A stretch of DNA of 64,000 nt, taken from the NCBI GenBank assembly GCA_012295275.1, contig CM022673.1:19707810-19771809 (forward strand), given 5' to 3'. Position numbers and translations under genes: made by a program. Below, in pieces: positions 39,333 to 51,413 of this stretch (positions are counted from its first letter, which is position 1; each line of letters starts with the position of its first letter). Below the pieces are notes generated by a model that did no database searches, had not been told where the DNA came from, and worked only from the letters and a program-made list of their open reading frames with translations. This stretch comes from Chrysomallon squamiferum. Its lineage: Eukaryota > Mollusca > Gastropoda > Neomphalida > Peltospiridae.

Positions 39333-40085
39333 CAGCTTTTCTCAACCTTTTTACCCTTGTGTAACCCTTGAAATAAAAATCATGGAACCCCTGCACAAAA
39401 TGTATATACCATATCTTTCTCATATATTTTTAATTGTAGTTCACATGGTAAATCAATATCTATATATATATATACATATATTTTATTTTTGTTTGTTGAA
39501 TAACTGGTTTAAGGAAAATTAATATTTCTTTGGTCAAATTTATTGGTAATGCTAAATAAAATTTATACTGTGTGTTTATGACACCTTCACAAAAGTAATC
39601 TAACCATAAAATGCAATACAAAAGAGTGTTTCATTTTTTAGAATTCATAAAATTAATGAATATCATGATAACATGAGGGGACTGTACCTGCATGCCAGGA
39701 AGCGAATAATTCGTGCATGCATCCTGTAATCTTGTGAGCCACGTGATACACAAATCAATCACCTCAAATGTGTGAGTGTGCATGCATGTATAATATTGAG
39801 TGGGCACAGACTAGTGAAGGTAGTTTCACATATTATCAACTATTGTATCGTATAATTCTAAAATTTTCAAAAAAAAAAAAATTATATTACCACTATGAAG
39901 TCTAAATTTTAACAGCACCGTAGACATAACTAAATATATTCCTAATCATTATGATATTTTTAATAACAATAACGAAAGATTTCCACAGAATATGCTGTGT
40001 GTAATATGAATATGAAATTAAATAAAATTAACTTGAAAGTGCATTATTTCACTCTTTCTCATGGAACCCAGGTTGAGAAACACTG
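39333..40085. mobile_element. hAT-type non-autonomous DNA transposon (MITE)
   Basis: The 753-bp element begins CAGCTTTTCTCAACC and ends with the reverse complement of CAGTGTTTCTCAACC, giving 15-bp terminal inverted repeats that match at 13 positions. It is flanked by a perfect 8-bp direct repeat, CCTTAGAC, at 39325-39332 and 40086-40093. Eight-base target duplications and CAG…TTCTCAACC ends are typical of hAT-superfamily elements. No transposase frame is present inside, so it would depend on an enzyme encoded elsewhere. The intact duplication and near-matching ends argue for a not very ancient insertion. Confidence 0.88.
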
Positions 40086-40093
40086 CCTTAGAC

Positions 40094-41625
40094 TTCGGGT
40101 TTACCAAAACATTACAATAAACCATTGTTTACTGATTCATGTAAAGATGCAACCAAAGAGCGAAACAGGGCCCTTGAAAGGTTCAAACATGAGCCAAATG
40201 AGGGCAACCTAAATGCTCATCATATTGCTAGGGCTAAGGCACGCAGAGATATTCGATACAGTAAAACAATTTCTTGGAGGAAATATATTTCCAACATCAA
40301 TTCCCAAACATTAGTGAAATCTGTGTGAAATAGGAACCAAAAAATCAAGGGAAGGAAATCCTGTAACACTGTTCACCATTTGTCTGAGGTGATAGAGTGT
40401 CACGTCTCACCTTAATGTTGCAAATGTTTCAGGAGATAACTTTGCTCATAATTCTGCTTCTTCTTTCCGTACAAATGCTTTCACATCTTTATGTAATAAA
40501 GCTGAAAAGCAGAGTATTAATTTTTCATCTGAAAATGCTGATATATACAATAAGCCTTCTCCACAGAAGAGTTGCTGGTGCTCTATGACACCAGCAGGCC
40601 CAGATGACATAGACACTCAGTTACTTAAACATTCACTCAGCTCATCTCTCCTAAGCATTTTTTATTAAAATCTGGATTTCTGCTAACTTTTCTTCTGACT
40701 GGAAGAAAGCAATTATCATTGCTATTCCAAAGTCTGGTAAGGATCCAACAAAATTTACTAATTATTGCTCTATTGCCTTGAAGTTGCATCTTCAAAACCA
40801 TGGAATGAATGATCAGTCATAGACTTGTCTGGGTTTTTCAATCTCACAAACTGCTTACTAGCGTGCAGTGTGTCTTCAGATCCAGTCGTAGCAGACAGAT
40901 TATCTTTTTAGATTCGAAATGTTTTGCAGGGAAGCTTTCATCCATAATCAACTCCTAGTTTCGCTGTGTGTTTTTTATTTGAAGAAAGCTTACGATACTT
41001 CATGGAAGTATGGGATAATGAAGGACTTCCATGACTTTGATCTAAGAGTTTGCCTTCCCATTTTTTTAAGTAATTTTTAAAAAGAGACTGTTTAAATTTT
41101 GGGTGGGATCTACAGGGTAGTATCCGGTTGGTAACCCTATTTTCTGAGACAATTAACAGTATCACTCAGTGTGTAAAACCTAGAGTTGACTGTTCTTTAT
41201 AAGTTGATGATTTTCAGATTTGCTACAGATTGTCCAATATGGGTATTATCAAATGTCAGTTGCAATTTTGTCTGAATAAAATTCAACAATGGGCAACTGA
41301 CTATGATTTTAGATTCCCAAAAACAAAGAAAGTATTTATGCATATCTGCCAGAAAAGAGGTCACCATTTGGACCTACGGTTATTTCACAACAAAAACTCA
41401 ATTCCTGTTGTGGAGGAGACTAAACTCAGACAATCTTTTCTATGATCTTCAAGTTTGTGATGACCCACGCCCAGCTTACTTGAATTATGACGCTGGCTCA
41501 GAGGTTTCACTTGTACCAAATTTTTCCCAGTCCAGCGTTTTGTGGGAAGAACCGTTGCAGAGATCACTTTCAGAGTGGTTGGACATTGAGGAATTGACAA
41601 CTTGGTCATGTCTGTAAAATGTTAA
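40094..41625 (+). pseudogene. Degenerate Jockey-like non-LTR retrotransposon (ORF2 remnant)
   Basis: Plus-strand frames, broken by shifts and stops, spell successive parts of a LINE ORF2. A basic pre-RT segment (about 40110-40326; ERFKHEPNEGNLNAHH, ARAKARRDIRYSKTISWR) comes first. It is followed by SRPDDIDTQLLKH (about 40586-40625), DWKKAIIIAIPKSGKDPTKF (about 40698-40760), KKAYDTSWKYGIMKD (about 40982-41026), VDDFQICYR (about 41203-41230) and LQFCLNKIQQWATDYDFRF (about 41260-41317). This order matches the reverse transcriptase palm of Jockey-type elements. In the catalytic YVDD motif the Tyr codon reads TAA (41200-41202). No poly(A) tail or target duplication was identified. Confidence 0.8.
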
Positions 41626-41934
41626 CAAAAAATAGTAATATATAAATCATCAAAGAAATCAAGGTTATATTTTTCTACGCAGTTATTGTCAGAAACTTCA
41701 CAGTAAAATCAGTTTACATGTTACTACTGAATATGCTTTGATATTATCGTGTTGGTATTTTTCTATTTGCGAAATGTTCATCAGTTGAATGTGGAAAGTC
41801 ATACATATCAGCTTCATGTCACTGAATGGCCACTGAAGAACTTTTACATAATTATAAATACATTTATTATTCCTTCTAACAGTTTTATTATTTGAAACAT
41901 TAAGATTTCCATAAAATTTTTATATGCTTCTGGA

Positions 41935-42530
41935 TTTTGCGGGAAGGACAAACTTTATCTGCTAAAGGTAAGTAATTTAGGACGTTTCTTCTTTCCTGTA
42001 TATCCGTATTTTATTAGTCTTTGATGTGTCTGTATGTCACTAGCTGTCCTCTCTAGATTTACAGAAGTCTTATCTTATTTATTTCAGTTGTTTGATGTTT
42101 CTTTTAGAACAGAACTGTATGGAACAGGTCGCAATCCTCAGGCACACCTGAAATAAGTAACATTGTGAGTCCATGTCACATCTGGTGCATTGGATGTTGT
42201 GGTGCAATTCTATACAGAAAATATAAGGAACGATGTTCTTTTTATTTCTTTTCACAACATGTCCACTTCAACATGGTGTGTAAAACCTTGACATGCACAA
42301 TAACTAAGGTGGGAAGACTATCAAATGACTACCTTTTGTAGGGAGGACAAATCTTACTTGCTACAGGTGAAAAATTTAAGACTTTTTTCTTTCGTATATA
42401 TCCGTATTTTCTTATTATTTTTGATGCTGTCTATCTGCTTGTCTGTGCCTAATTTCTCTAAATTTACAGAAGTCTCACCTTATTTATTTAAAATGTTTAA
42501 TGTTTCTGTCAGAACAGAACTGTATGGTTC
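41935..42530 (+). repeat. Duplicated ~190-bp segment, copies ~400 bp apart
   Basis: Copies at about 41935-42125 and 42334-42530 share, in order, GG(A)AGGACAAA, CTGCTA.AGG, TATATCCGTATTTT, TTTACAGAAGTCT and AGAACAGAACTGTATGG, with many substitutions between. This is an old tandem-like duplication of a roughly 400-bp unit. No coding content is recognised. Confidence 0.75.
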
Positions 42531-42790
42531 TTTCTGACTGAATTCTGACTGGGTGATGTTGCCGCTACATCACCTGATGTCATCGCTGGAGAATGTTAAT
42601 ATAATGCAGGTATATGTACAATTACATTATTACATACTCTGGTTATTTTCTGTTGTATCATTGATAATTTTTGCAGTGTGCACAAAGACATTACAATCGT
42701 CAATCATGACTCTTCTGAAAAAATGTATCCTGAACTTCAGCCACATTTTCTTCCAGGTAAAATATGCTTCTGATAACTTATCATCATTGA

Positions 42791-43012
42791 CAGACTGAAG
42801 AAATTTTGGCTCTCTGGGACACCACTTACACAGAGTAACAATAATGTAAGTCAACTCTTGCTGAGTAGTACTGACTGCATTGCAAAATATTCTTTTCTGA
42901 CAGACTGAAGAAATTTTGGCTCTCTGGGACACCACTTACACACAGTAACAATAATGTAAGAGTCAACTCTTGCTGAGTAGTACTGACTGCATTGCAAAAT
43001 ATTCTTTCATTC
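42791..43012 (+). repeat. Tandem duplication, 110-bp unit, two copies
   Basis: Copy 1 at 42791-42900 and copy 2 at 42901-43012 both begin CAGACTGAAGAAATTTTGGC and run almost identically to ATTCTTT, differing by a substitution and a short insertion. Near identity suggests a recent duplication. Confidence 0.92.
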
Positions 43013-43343
43013 AGTCATACCAGGAGCTTGTCACACTCTTTATCTTCCATTTGTAGATTGGGAGTCAAATTGGAAATTGAAGATTACCATTGGTATGCTT
43101 TGAAATGTGCAAGGTGCAAAAGACTGGGTAATTTGTAGGAAATACTCAAAACAGTACTCTATATACTGAGTTTCTCTTTTCAGTCACTTTAACACTTTTA
43201 ATACATAGTTTTATCATATATTCTTTGCAACCATAGCAAGACATGTTTATCCTATTGTTTGAGAAGGTGAGACAATTATAAGTTTGACTGCTTGATTAGT
43301 TAATCCTCATCATCATAATCATTAGTGTATATCAAAATAAAGG

Positions 43344-43373
43344 GTCAAAATAAGTCTATGGACTTATTTTGAC
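43344..43373. repeat. Perfect 13-bp inverted repeat with 4-base loop
   Basis: GTCAAAATAAGTC at 43344-43356 and its exact reverse complement at 43361-43373 enclose TATG. The sequence would form a tight hairpin. It lies in repeat-rich intergenic DNA, and no T-tract terminator context or gene end is near. Confidence 0.9.
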
Positions 43374-43689
43374 ACTTCAGGTTCAAACAAATGACTCTGG
43401 TCCTGACATTTTGACAAAAACATATGAGGCTGTGTTACTGTGGCACTTTAATTAAAAGACTGATCCGCAGTGCAATATGTTTCAAAGAGTATTTCATAGG
43501 ATTATCGATAATAAAAGAATTATAAATGTTAAGTGATAAATGGTTTTGGAGATGAATGTTTTGACCTTCATTTTTTAAAAAGGAATATCCCAATTTGAAG
43601 CTGGGAGTAGTGTATCCCTTGGAATTTTTGCTGAGAGCAATTTTATGGAGAGTAAGTAGATCAAACAATTGAGATTAAAAAGCAAATTA

Positions 43690-44900
43690 ACATGTTTGAA
43701 TCAAAAATATTAGAAGCCCAGAGAATTAGAGCTACAGTTTAAGATTTAAAGAATATAGAAAATCCAACAAAATGTTTCTTAAGAATAGGACATAAAAATA
43801 AATTTAATAATAATAATAATAATAAATTAAATAAATAAATAAATAAAGTTATTAAAAGTACTTTAGATTCTGAAGGTAACAGTAAAAGTAATTCTTCAGA
43901 TATAAGAAAGGTATTTGTATAATTTTAGTCTACATTATTTTAAAAAGAGTATACAGATAATGAAGTTTGTAAGAATTTTGATAGTGAAATACCTGAATTA
44001 GAAAACCAGGTAAGTGAACTTTGTAAAGATCTTAAAGGTATTAAAAGAAATGAAAAAATAATAAAACATCTGATCCTGAACGATAATAGAATATCTGTGC
44101 TTAGTCCTAAGTAATTTAATTTTTCACAATTAGGCTTAATTTTTTGTCAAACTATATTAAATGGTTTTTAATTCTAGTTTCCTAAGGAATATATAAAAAT
44201 TGTCACTTTAATATGTAAGTATAAAAATAATTTGGATCTGGTCATAAATTATAGACCTATCTCACTATTAAATACAGATTATAAAATTCTTTCTAACATT
44301 ATATCGAAAAGCTTAGGTCTTATTTTGGGAAATTTAATTCATTGATATCAAACTTAGGGTATAAAAGGAAGGTCAATTTTATTAAGGAATATAAAAAAAT
44401 TACATCAAAAAAGTATTCTGTGTGCAGTTATTTCTATAAAAAAGCATTTGACACAATTTCATGAGTTTATCTTTAAAATAGATCATGTTTATTTCGTGAA
44501 ACATTAAAAAAATGGATTTGGATTCTCTATATATTAAAAGCAGTTTGATTATCTGTCAACATATATCTAAGCTTTTTCTGTCTGCAAATGTAGTCCTTTT
44601 CACCATTATTATATTACTGATTTTTCAAATCTCTTTTACAAAAATAAGAAAAGCTCACACTAAAAATGGCTTACAGTTACCTGGTTCTAAACACACCGTC
44701 ACAGTTTCCGCTTTTGTTATATTCAGTATTTTGACTATTGAAGAATCTATTACCAAATTTATTAATATGTTCAGTTATTTTGGAAAAGCTTCAGGGAACA
44801 AATTAAACATGAGAAAAACTAAAGGTATTTGGTTAAGGCAAATGGAAATAGGAAGACCATCCATTTGGTAAATCTTGGATAGAACCATTAAAATGGTAAT
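43690..44900 (+). pseudogene. Degenerate L1/Tx1-like non-LTR retrotransposon RT fragment
   Basis: Broken plus-strand frames carry wording of an L1/Tx1-clade reverse transcriptase. They include a Lys/Asn/Ile-rich segment (about 43860-44110), then LVINYRPISLLNTDYKILSN (about 44239-44298), a fragment equivalent to the A motif region (about 44440-44460) and ASGNKLNMRKTKGIWL (about 44789-44836), which follows the catalytic region in these elements. Stops and shifts are frequent, so it is dead. It differs in clade from the Jockey-like remnant 2 kb to the left. Ends were not found. Confidence 0.72.
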
Positions 44901-45612
44901 GTTTGAATAGATTTATGAATTATTAAATGGTGTTGTATCTTTCTTTAAAGACATTGTATTTCATAATGATCTAATTTTATATTTCTTAAATGATGTAAAA
45001 TATTTTAAACAGTATAAATAAGTTGTGTTTTCAGCACAAAGTAATTATTCAAATTTTTTAGTTTTACATTTCTTTCTAGGTTAAAATTTAGAATTCATAG
45101 TGGTAATATAATTTTCTTTTTTTTGAAAATGTTAGAATTTTACGGTAAAATAGTTTATAATATTTTAACATTAAAACAAATATAAAATTAATTTCTTCAT
45201 TATTATTATTATTATTATTCTCAAAACAAATGTTGAATTTTATTTTATTATTAATTCATTCTTCTCAAAATGTATTGGCATTTTTATTTGCTGTTTAGGT
45301 GATATGAATAAAAATACTGCAGATTTTGAGATACAAAAGAAATGTTATTCTGTGTCATAAAGTAATAGAAACATTTTTCTCAGTTGAAATGAAACTCACT
45401 GTGTCTTTTTCCGCCTGCATTTTTTTTATCTTGTTCACCTAAGATTATAACATGTGCAGATATCACTGAAGAAACAGATGACTATGTTTTAAAAATTTCA
45501 AAACTGAACCCTGACTGCTTCATATGTTTTTCTCTTTTCATTCTGTCAAAAGAAATGAAAAAAGTCAGTAATTCATTTAAGTAACTTAACAAAAATTACA
45601 AAATTAATTTGT

Positions 45613-45690
<78 letters not shown>

Positions 45691-45979
45691 AGCCAGATTT
45701 ACATACCGTTGGCATTGTAAATTACCCACCAGCTCCAGTCAAATAACACTTAAGAACTGTACCAAAGATTTTTGTTAAATTAAATTTTATTTGGCAAGTA
45801 TATAGTTTTATTGTATTTTAACATAATGAAACAAAACCACAAGAACATGGGAACATTAATTGAAAGTAAAGGTTTCTTCACAGACTTGAAAACTTGAAAC
45901 AAACTATAAATATTGAAGCAAACTTGCTATAATTTTTTGTTTTTTAGTTTGTCCTTTTTTTTTTCTTTTTTTTTTTAAT
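44901..45979. other. AT-rich intergenic DNA
   Basis: No gene was seen. The stretch contains several ATT-rich tracts, the largest of which is listed separately. Confidence 0.6.
45614..45689. repeat. (ATT)n microsatellite
   Basis: About 75 bp of ATT triplets with one ATATATT interruption are seen directly. Confidence 0.95.
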
Positions 45980-45981
45980 TA

Positions 45982-46566
45982 CCGTATATACTTGTGTACA
46001 AGGCGACCTTATGTATAAGTCGATGTGTATTTTAAGACAAAAAATTGCGTCATTTTAGGTATTACTTGTGTATAAGTCGACTGTAGATTCCAGGCACCGT
46101 CACTATTTTTAGACCAGTGTGACAGTGCCATGAAGGCCTACACTGTATGCCTACTGTAACATAACTTGCACGAGCTGTAACTTGCACGAACATACCATAA
46201 TAACGTAAATGCATGTATTACACGAGCTATAGCCTAAATCATTGCAAGACGCCGTAAGGCATAACGCCGTACTGACGGTTTTCTCGCTTTAAAATGTATT
46301 TTTATGTCATTAAACGGAAGAATATCATGTTTTACATTCATATTTGGTTTTGTTATTTAATTTTTCAAAAAATTTTATACGATAAAATTATATTTTTGAA
46401 AAGCTGAAAGACCGCGATTATTTTAGATGCATCCCGTAGCAAAAATAGTCAAAATGGCGACGCTTCAGCAACAGCTACAAAAGCATTACCTATGTATAAG
46501 TCGACCCCCAAAATATTACCTTAATATAGTCTCCCAAAAATTCGACTTATACACAAGTATATACGG
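45982..46566. mobile_element. TA-flanked terminal-inverted-repeat element (Tc1/mariner-like MITE)
   Basis: The element starts CCGTATATACTTGTGTA and ends with its exact reverse complement over those 17 bases. It is flanked by TA on both sides (45980-45981 and 46567-46568). The motif GTATAAGTCGA recurs beneath both termini (near 46013, 46071 and 46493, and inverted near 46540). TA duplication with long, internally repeated ends is typical of non-autonomous Tc1/mariner/pogo-type elements. Inside are GC-richer stretches, for example near 46130-46270 and 46440-46480, but no transposase frame. Length 585 bp. Confidence 0.82.
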
Positions 46567-46568
46567 TA

Positions 46569-49544
46569 TATGTTTTGTATGCTTTTTTTAGAAAGTTTTG
46601 TGGTTAATATAATTACTGTTAATGCCTAGTATTTCTTTTTGCCTTCCAATCCAATTAAGGAAGAAGATATTGATTTTAAAACTGATTTTGAAATAGCTTG
46701 TTGAAAATGATTCTCACACGGTAGAGTTTTTGGGTATGAATAGTTTCTACATTTACAAATATATATAAAACAAACATTTAGAAGTAGTTCTTATCACTCA
46801 CATTGCTTTGTAATTTTAAATTCTTCACAAGAAGGTTGTTGTCATGGACTGTTCTCATTTACTATTTTTATTATTATAATTTTTCTTCAAAATACATGTA
46901 TATCATTATAAATAGTATGTAAGAAATACGAATCTTGTAAATTAAATAAATAAATGTCAAATTCAGTTATATATTTTATTCAGATATTAATTGTTTCACA
47001 ATATAATATGATCAAACAATAATTTACAGGTACCAGGATGACAAACAATAGCCATGTATTAAAAATACATTAAAGCATCTACTCAGGTTTATAATAAATA
47101 AATAAAAATAAATAAACAAACAAACAAATAAATATTTCTAAACAATGTTAACGTAACAATACAAAGTATGCTTTACATGTACTACAGTATAAATTATGTG
47201 TGCAACAAATATACACATCTTTTTGTATAAATACATTTTGAAATATTCATCGATGATGATAAGAAAAAGCAAACAATGCTTTACATGTACGGTAATGATT
47301 AACAATAGCAATATAAATATATATTTTATAAAATGATATATGGATTAAAGAAGTGAAATAAAAAAAAAAAAAAAGAAATTTAAAAATATGATAAAAATAA
47401 TAAAAATAAAATTATCATTATTTGTCATGGCATTAATAATGCAAATTAAATAACAACCATTTAATTAGTCTTTAATGAAATAATTAAGTACTAATAATAC
47501 AAAAATGTTTTTTTTAATATATTTTAAAATTTAAAACAACTTAAAGAAGAACAACAAAATAATCTTGACCAATGATAAACAAATATGAATTATACAAATT
47601 TTCAAGATAATTGTTCTCACGTCATGGGTAGAATTTCTGACCAACAGGAAAGAGCATATTGACACTGTGACCAAAGTCAGATAGAGTGACTGTGGAAGTG
47701 AAGAGAATGTGCCTGTTATGGTCACTCTCTGATTAATGCCTGTCTCTGAGAGGAATGTTTGACATAAGAAAAAGATGACATTATTATTAAGTCTGGCAGG
47801 TCACAATGGAATATATGAGTGTGAAAAATATTTTACCAAGGAAACATATGTTCATCAAACAGAACCAGTGTTGTGTGCAACCAGAACTTGAACATTGACT
47901 AAACCACCAAAGCTCATATATAATAAATTCCTCAGTGAGAAAAGCAAAGCCACAAGGGTGGACACATTTCAAAGTTGTATTAGTGTGTTAGTTTGTCTTG
48001 GCAAAAATGGATTAAATATGCAGTTCACCATAACTTCATAAACAGCATAGATTTTATTTTGACTTTCAGTGCTACCAGCCATAGTAAGGGTCCTGTTGAT
48101 GATATAATTAAGTCTTGTCAGTGTATTATCAATGATCCCAATGATTTTTAGAAGTGATCACATTAATCAAAAGTAAACTATCAGTCAAAAGGATCAAAGG
48201 TTGCATCTTAACTTGAGTGATTAGAGACCAAATGTGCCAATCAAAAACAGCAAAGTTCAGCGAATCATGAGTAGCAGCTTCAAAAGAGACAGATCTAAAA
48301 GACAAATTTTGATAAGCAATTCAATAGATGAAACATGAACTGGATTTGAGCATGGGGGGAAAAAGCTTTATCAACAAGAAATTACCCAACAGAAATGCAA
48401 TTTTTGAAAAAGTGGTAATGTAAATAATTTGCAGTATAGCTTTACAAAGTAGCAAAGGCAAACAATAAATTCAAATAGATTAAACATTCATCAACCAGTT
48501 CAAGGCTGGAAGTGACCATGCACTTTTAACAGTTTGCAATGTAAGCCATTCAACAAGGACCGATCATGTGACCTGTGCCAAGTAGTTTGTAATACACATG
48601 TATTCAAATTATTAAAAAAATATAATAGTTTATACAAGTATTTTAAGTAAACATAAATAAACACATCTAAAAAATTAAAACTGATATTCATGAAAACAAG
48701 CCATAAATAGTTATCTTCAAGTCCATGCATCAAAAATTGCTATAAAAAACCTGCATGCCCATCTGAGTTCAGTCTATTTCATTTTTTTCTGCACCAATAA
48801 TTTATTTGATGTTATATATAAATACTTCACAAATAAATGTTTAATCTCATTTTATTAGGTAGATAACAACGAGCAAGTTGCATAATTTGTATGTAATGAT
48901 TTTGCTTTAATATTTTAATTTCCTTAATCAAGAATTTTCCTTTATCTAAAAAGTATAAAACAATACAGTGTAATATTTGTAATTTGTATAACATTTGCAG
49001 TTTTAAATGTAAACCTGATCACATTCGTGTTCTAACATTCAAGTTGAATGAATATATAAAACAGTTGAATAAATATATAACTTATAATTAATGAACTTAA
49101 AAATGATATTGTCTTGGACTAGTGTGACTAATGACATGACATGACATCCAAATTAATGTAGAAATGGTTGAGATTAATGTAGTCAGGAAGAATAATGTTG
49201 CCAGATCAAATGCATTAAGAAGGAATGCTAGAGATAAAGCAGAAAATGAATGGAGAGGAGAAACTGGAGGAAAAGGCTGATCTACTAAGAACATCCTGAC
49301 CTATCCCAGTATTATTGGGAATGCACATGCATGTATTTTAAAGTTTTAATTTGTTTTTTGGAATCAACATCAGAAACAGACTAACAGAAACAGGTTTATA
49401 AGCAGCTGTTCAATGACTGTTTTATTTTTATCATGGATCAATCTATGTTTGTGTGTGTAAAGTACATGCAGCAGATCTGATGAACTACATACTTCTGTAA
49501 ACTATGTTTTGTTGCAATTTTGTTACATATAAGGAGTCACGAGG
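46569..49544. other. Gene-poor intergenic DNA
   Basis: No gene is supported. Short direct repeats containing GCTTTACATGTAC occur near 47170 and 47279, with AAATA-type simple sequence around 46940-47120 and 47360-47410. Short minus-strand open frames near 47531-47972 and 48500-48733 show no recognisable domain and are best explained as chance frames. Confidence 0.5.
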
Positions 49545-50130
49545 CTCACACCTTTAAAGTCTGTGTATGTTTTTTTAAAGCTCAGTCTAGGGTAACAAGG
49601 TGCTTTAATGGCCACCTAACAAGGAATATAAACACTAAACTGACAGCAAGTTAAGGTTTACGTTAATTATTTAATTATGATATACAGGCGATAATAATAC
49701 ATTATACAATCATAAAACATATGTTTAAGTAATTTTGATTAATGTTACGAGAAAGGTTATTTGGGGAACCAAGACAATTTTAGGTAGTATAAACGTTACT
49801 GACACAGGTTAATTGCATATTACACCCTATCAAAATAAGAATAGACAACTGCTTACAAGACAATGTCATTCAAAAACTGGTTTCCCAACCTGATTGAACT
49901 CTGGTCTTAACTGTTTCCTTCACTTTTGCTTACTTCTCTCTCTAATTACCAAATGCCAGCCCTTTTTTATAACAACGCCATGGAGATGAAAAATTTGCGG
50001 AAACAATAAAAAGAGTGGATGTGATTGTAGTAATAATTAAAGTTACGCAATTTCAATTCCACAGCTTAAAAATAAAAGAGCGGATGTGATTTGAAGTAAT
50101 AATTAAAGTTACACAATCTGAATTCCATCA
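49545..50130 (-). repeat. Dispersed repeat, copy 2 (inverted relative to copy 1)
   Basis: Read on the minus strand this is the homologue of 25312-26000, with the same order of landmarks. It carries two clear tandem sub-units of about 66 bp, each containing GTAACTTTAATTATTACT, then CTCCATGGCGTTGTTATAAA, AGGGCTGGC, and the terminal block ending GGTGTGAGCC near 49548. It is shorter than copy 1 because of internal deletions around the GACATTGTCTT region. Similarity ends within a few bases beyond GTGTGAGCC in both copies, which supports a real element boundary there. Confidence 0.8.
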
Positions 50131-51144
50131 CTTAAAAATAAATGATTATTGTTATGGGGTAAATTAGGCTTCACCAAATCCTCTACTTTTTTCTTATTTT
50201 CCTCTTATTTTGACAATTTTTTGTTGGTTGCATTCTAGGGAGATATGAAATACGCAGCAGAATGGTTTACACTTTCTGAAAGTATAATCATTTTTACTGC
50301 TCTTTAAAAGCTTGGGTCATACTGGCACTCTTTGGTTTAATCCTTTTAGATAAAATAAAATAAATAATAAATTAATAATAATAACAACTAATAAGTTAAG
50401 ATAAGACAACAATAGAAATAATAATAAATAAATAAATAAAATCAAAATAACAATAATAAGAAGATTATGACTTACAAACTGAAAGAAAGCAAATACTATT
50501 AAAGGAATAAAACAAGAAGCCCCCCCAAAAGAAAAATTATACAACCACAAACTTGATAGCAACTGGCCTTGCCTTCTGCACATATTCCCTGTACTTTAAC
50601 AGTAATTTTAATTCCTAGTCTAGCCAGAATTGACAAGTCTGTTATAGATACTCTTGAGAAAACACAGTCCTTGATCAAGTTATTTTAACATAATTTTTTA
50701 GGAATAACTCATACTACATGCCCCTATATGATCTTCAGTAAAGCTATGAGGTAACAACTTGGATTCCTGTTATTCAAAACAAAAAAAAAAAAAAAAAAAA
50801 TAATAAAATAAAAAACAAACCCAATAAAACAACAACAACAATAAAATCCTCAGATTTCCTCTTCGATGCAAGTATTTAGACAATATCATGCAACAGATCT
50901 CCAATGCTGTGAGTTAGATGTCATCATATGAAGGTCAAAGCTTATATGTGAGAGGAGCATCATATGTTACAAGCATGGATTTTCAAACACCCATCAAATA
51001 GATGCATTAAAAAAAAATACATTCAAGACTGTAACTTAATGTTGTGAATAGTTTTGGAATTGTCTGACAGTACAAGGATGTAGTTTAAGTGCAGACTTAC
51101 GGTTGCTAGCTTTTGTTTACTTGTGATGAATCATACTAATGATT

Positions 51145-51196
<52 letters not shown>

Positions 51197-51413
51197 GCAA
51201 ACTACAGCGAATGAAAAGGATTGTTTTAAGAGGTTGTATGTCTATGATGCATCCCCCATACTTGTACTATAAGCAAGGAATATTTAAGTTTGATAGTTTC
51301 TGTGTTGAAGAACTAATGGTAATTTTGCTACTTTAGAAGCCAGCACTCATTTTCTATACCATGTGTTGTATATAGACCAACATGCATCTAGAGTGGCAGC
51401 AGAATCAAGAATA
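50131..51413. other. Gene-poor AT-rich DNA
   Basis: The region holds simple AT-rich repeats (50340-50460, 50770-50850) and an (AAT)n microsatellite at 51146-51194. No gene was seen. Confidence 0.6.
51146..51194. repeat. (AAT)n microsatellite
   Basis: About sixteen AAT triplets are seen directly. Confidence 0.95.

Noticed and set aside
44512-44871. 119-codon plus-strand frame
   Set aside because: It overlaps the decayed L1/Tx1-like reverse transcriptase, and most of its reading is in the wrong register. Treated as part of the pseudogene.
51139-51336. Frame with a long asparagine run
   Set aside because: The asparagines come from the (AAT)n microsatellite and the rest shows no gene signal.
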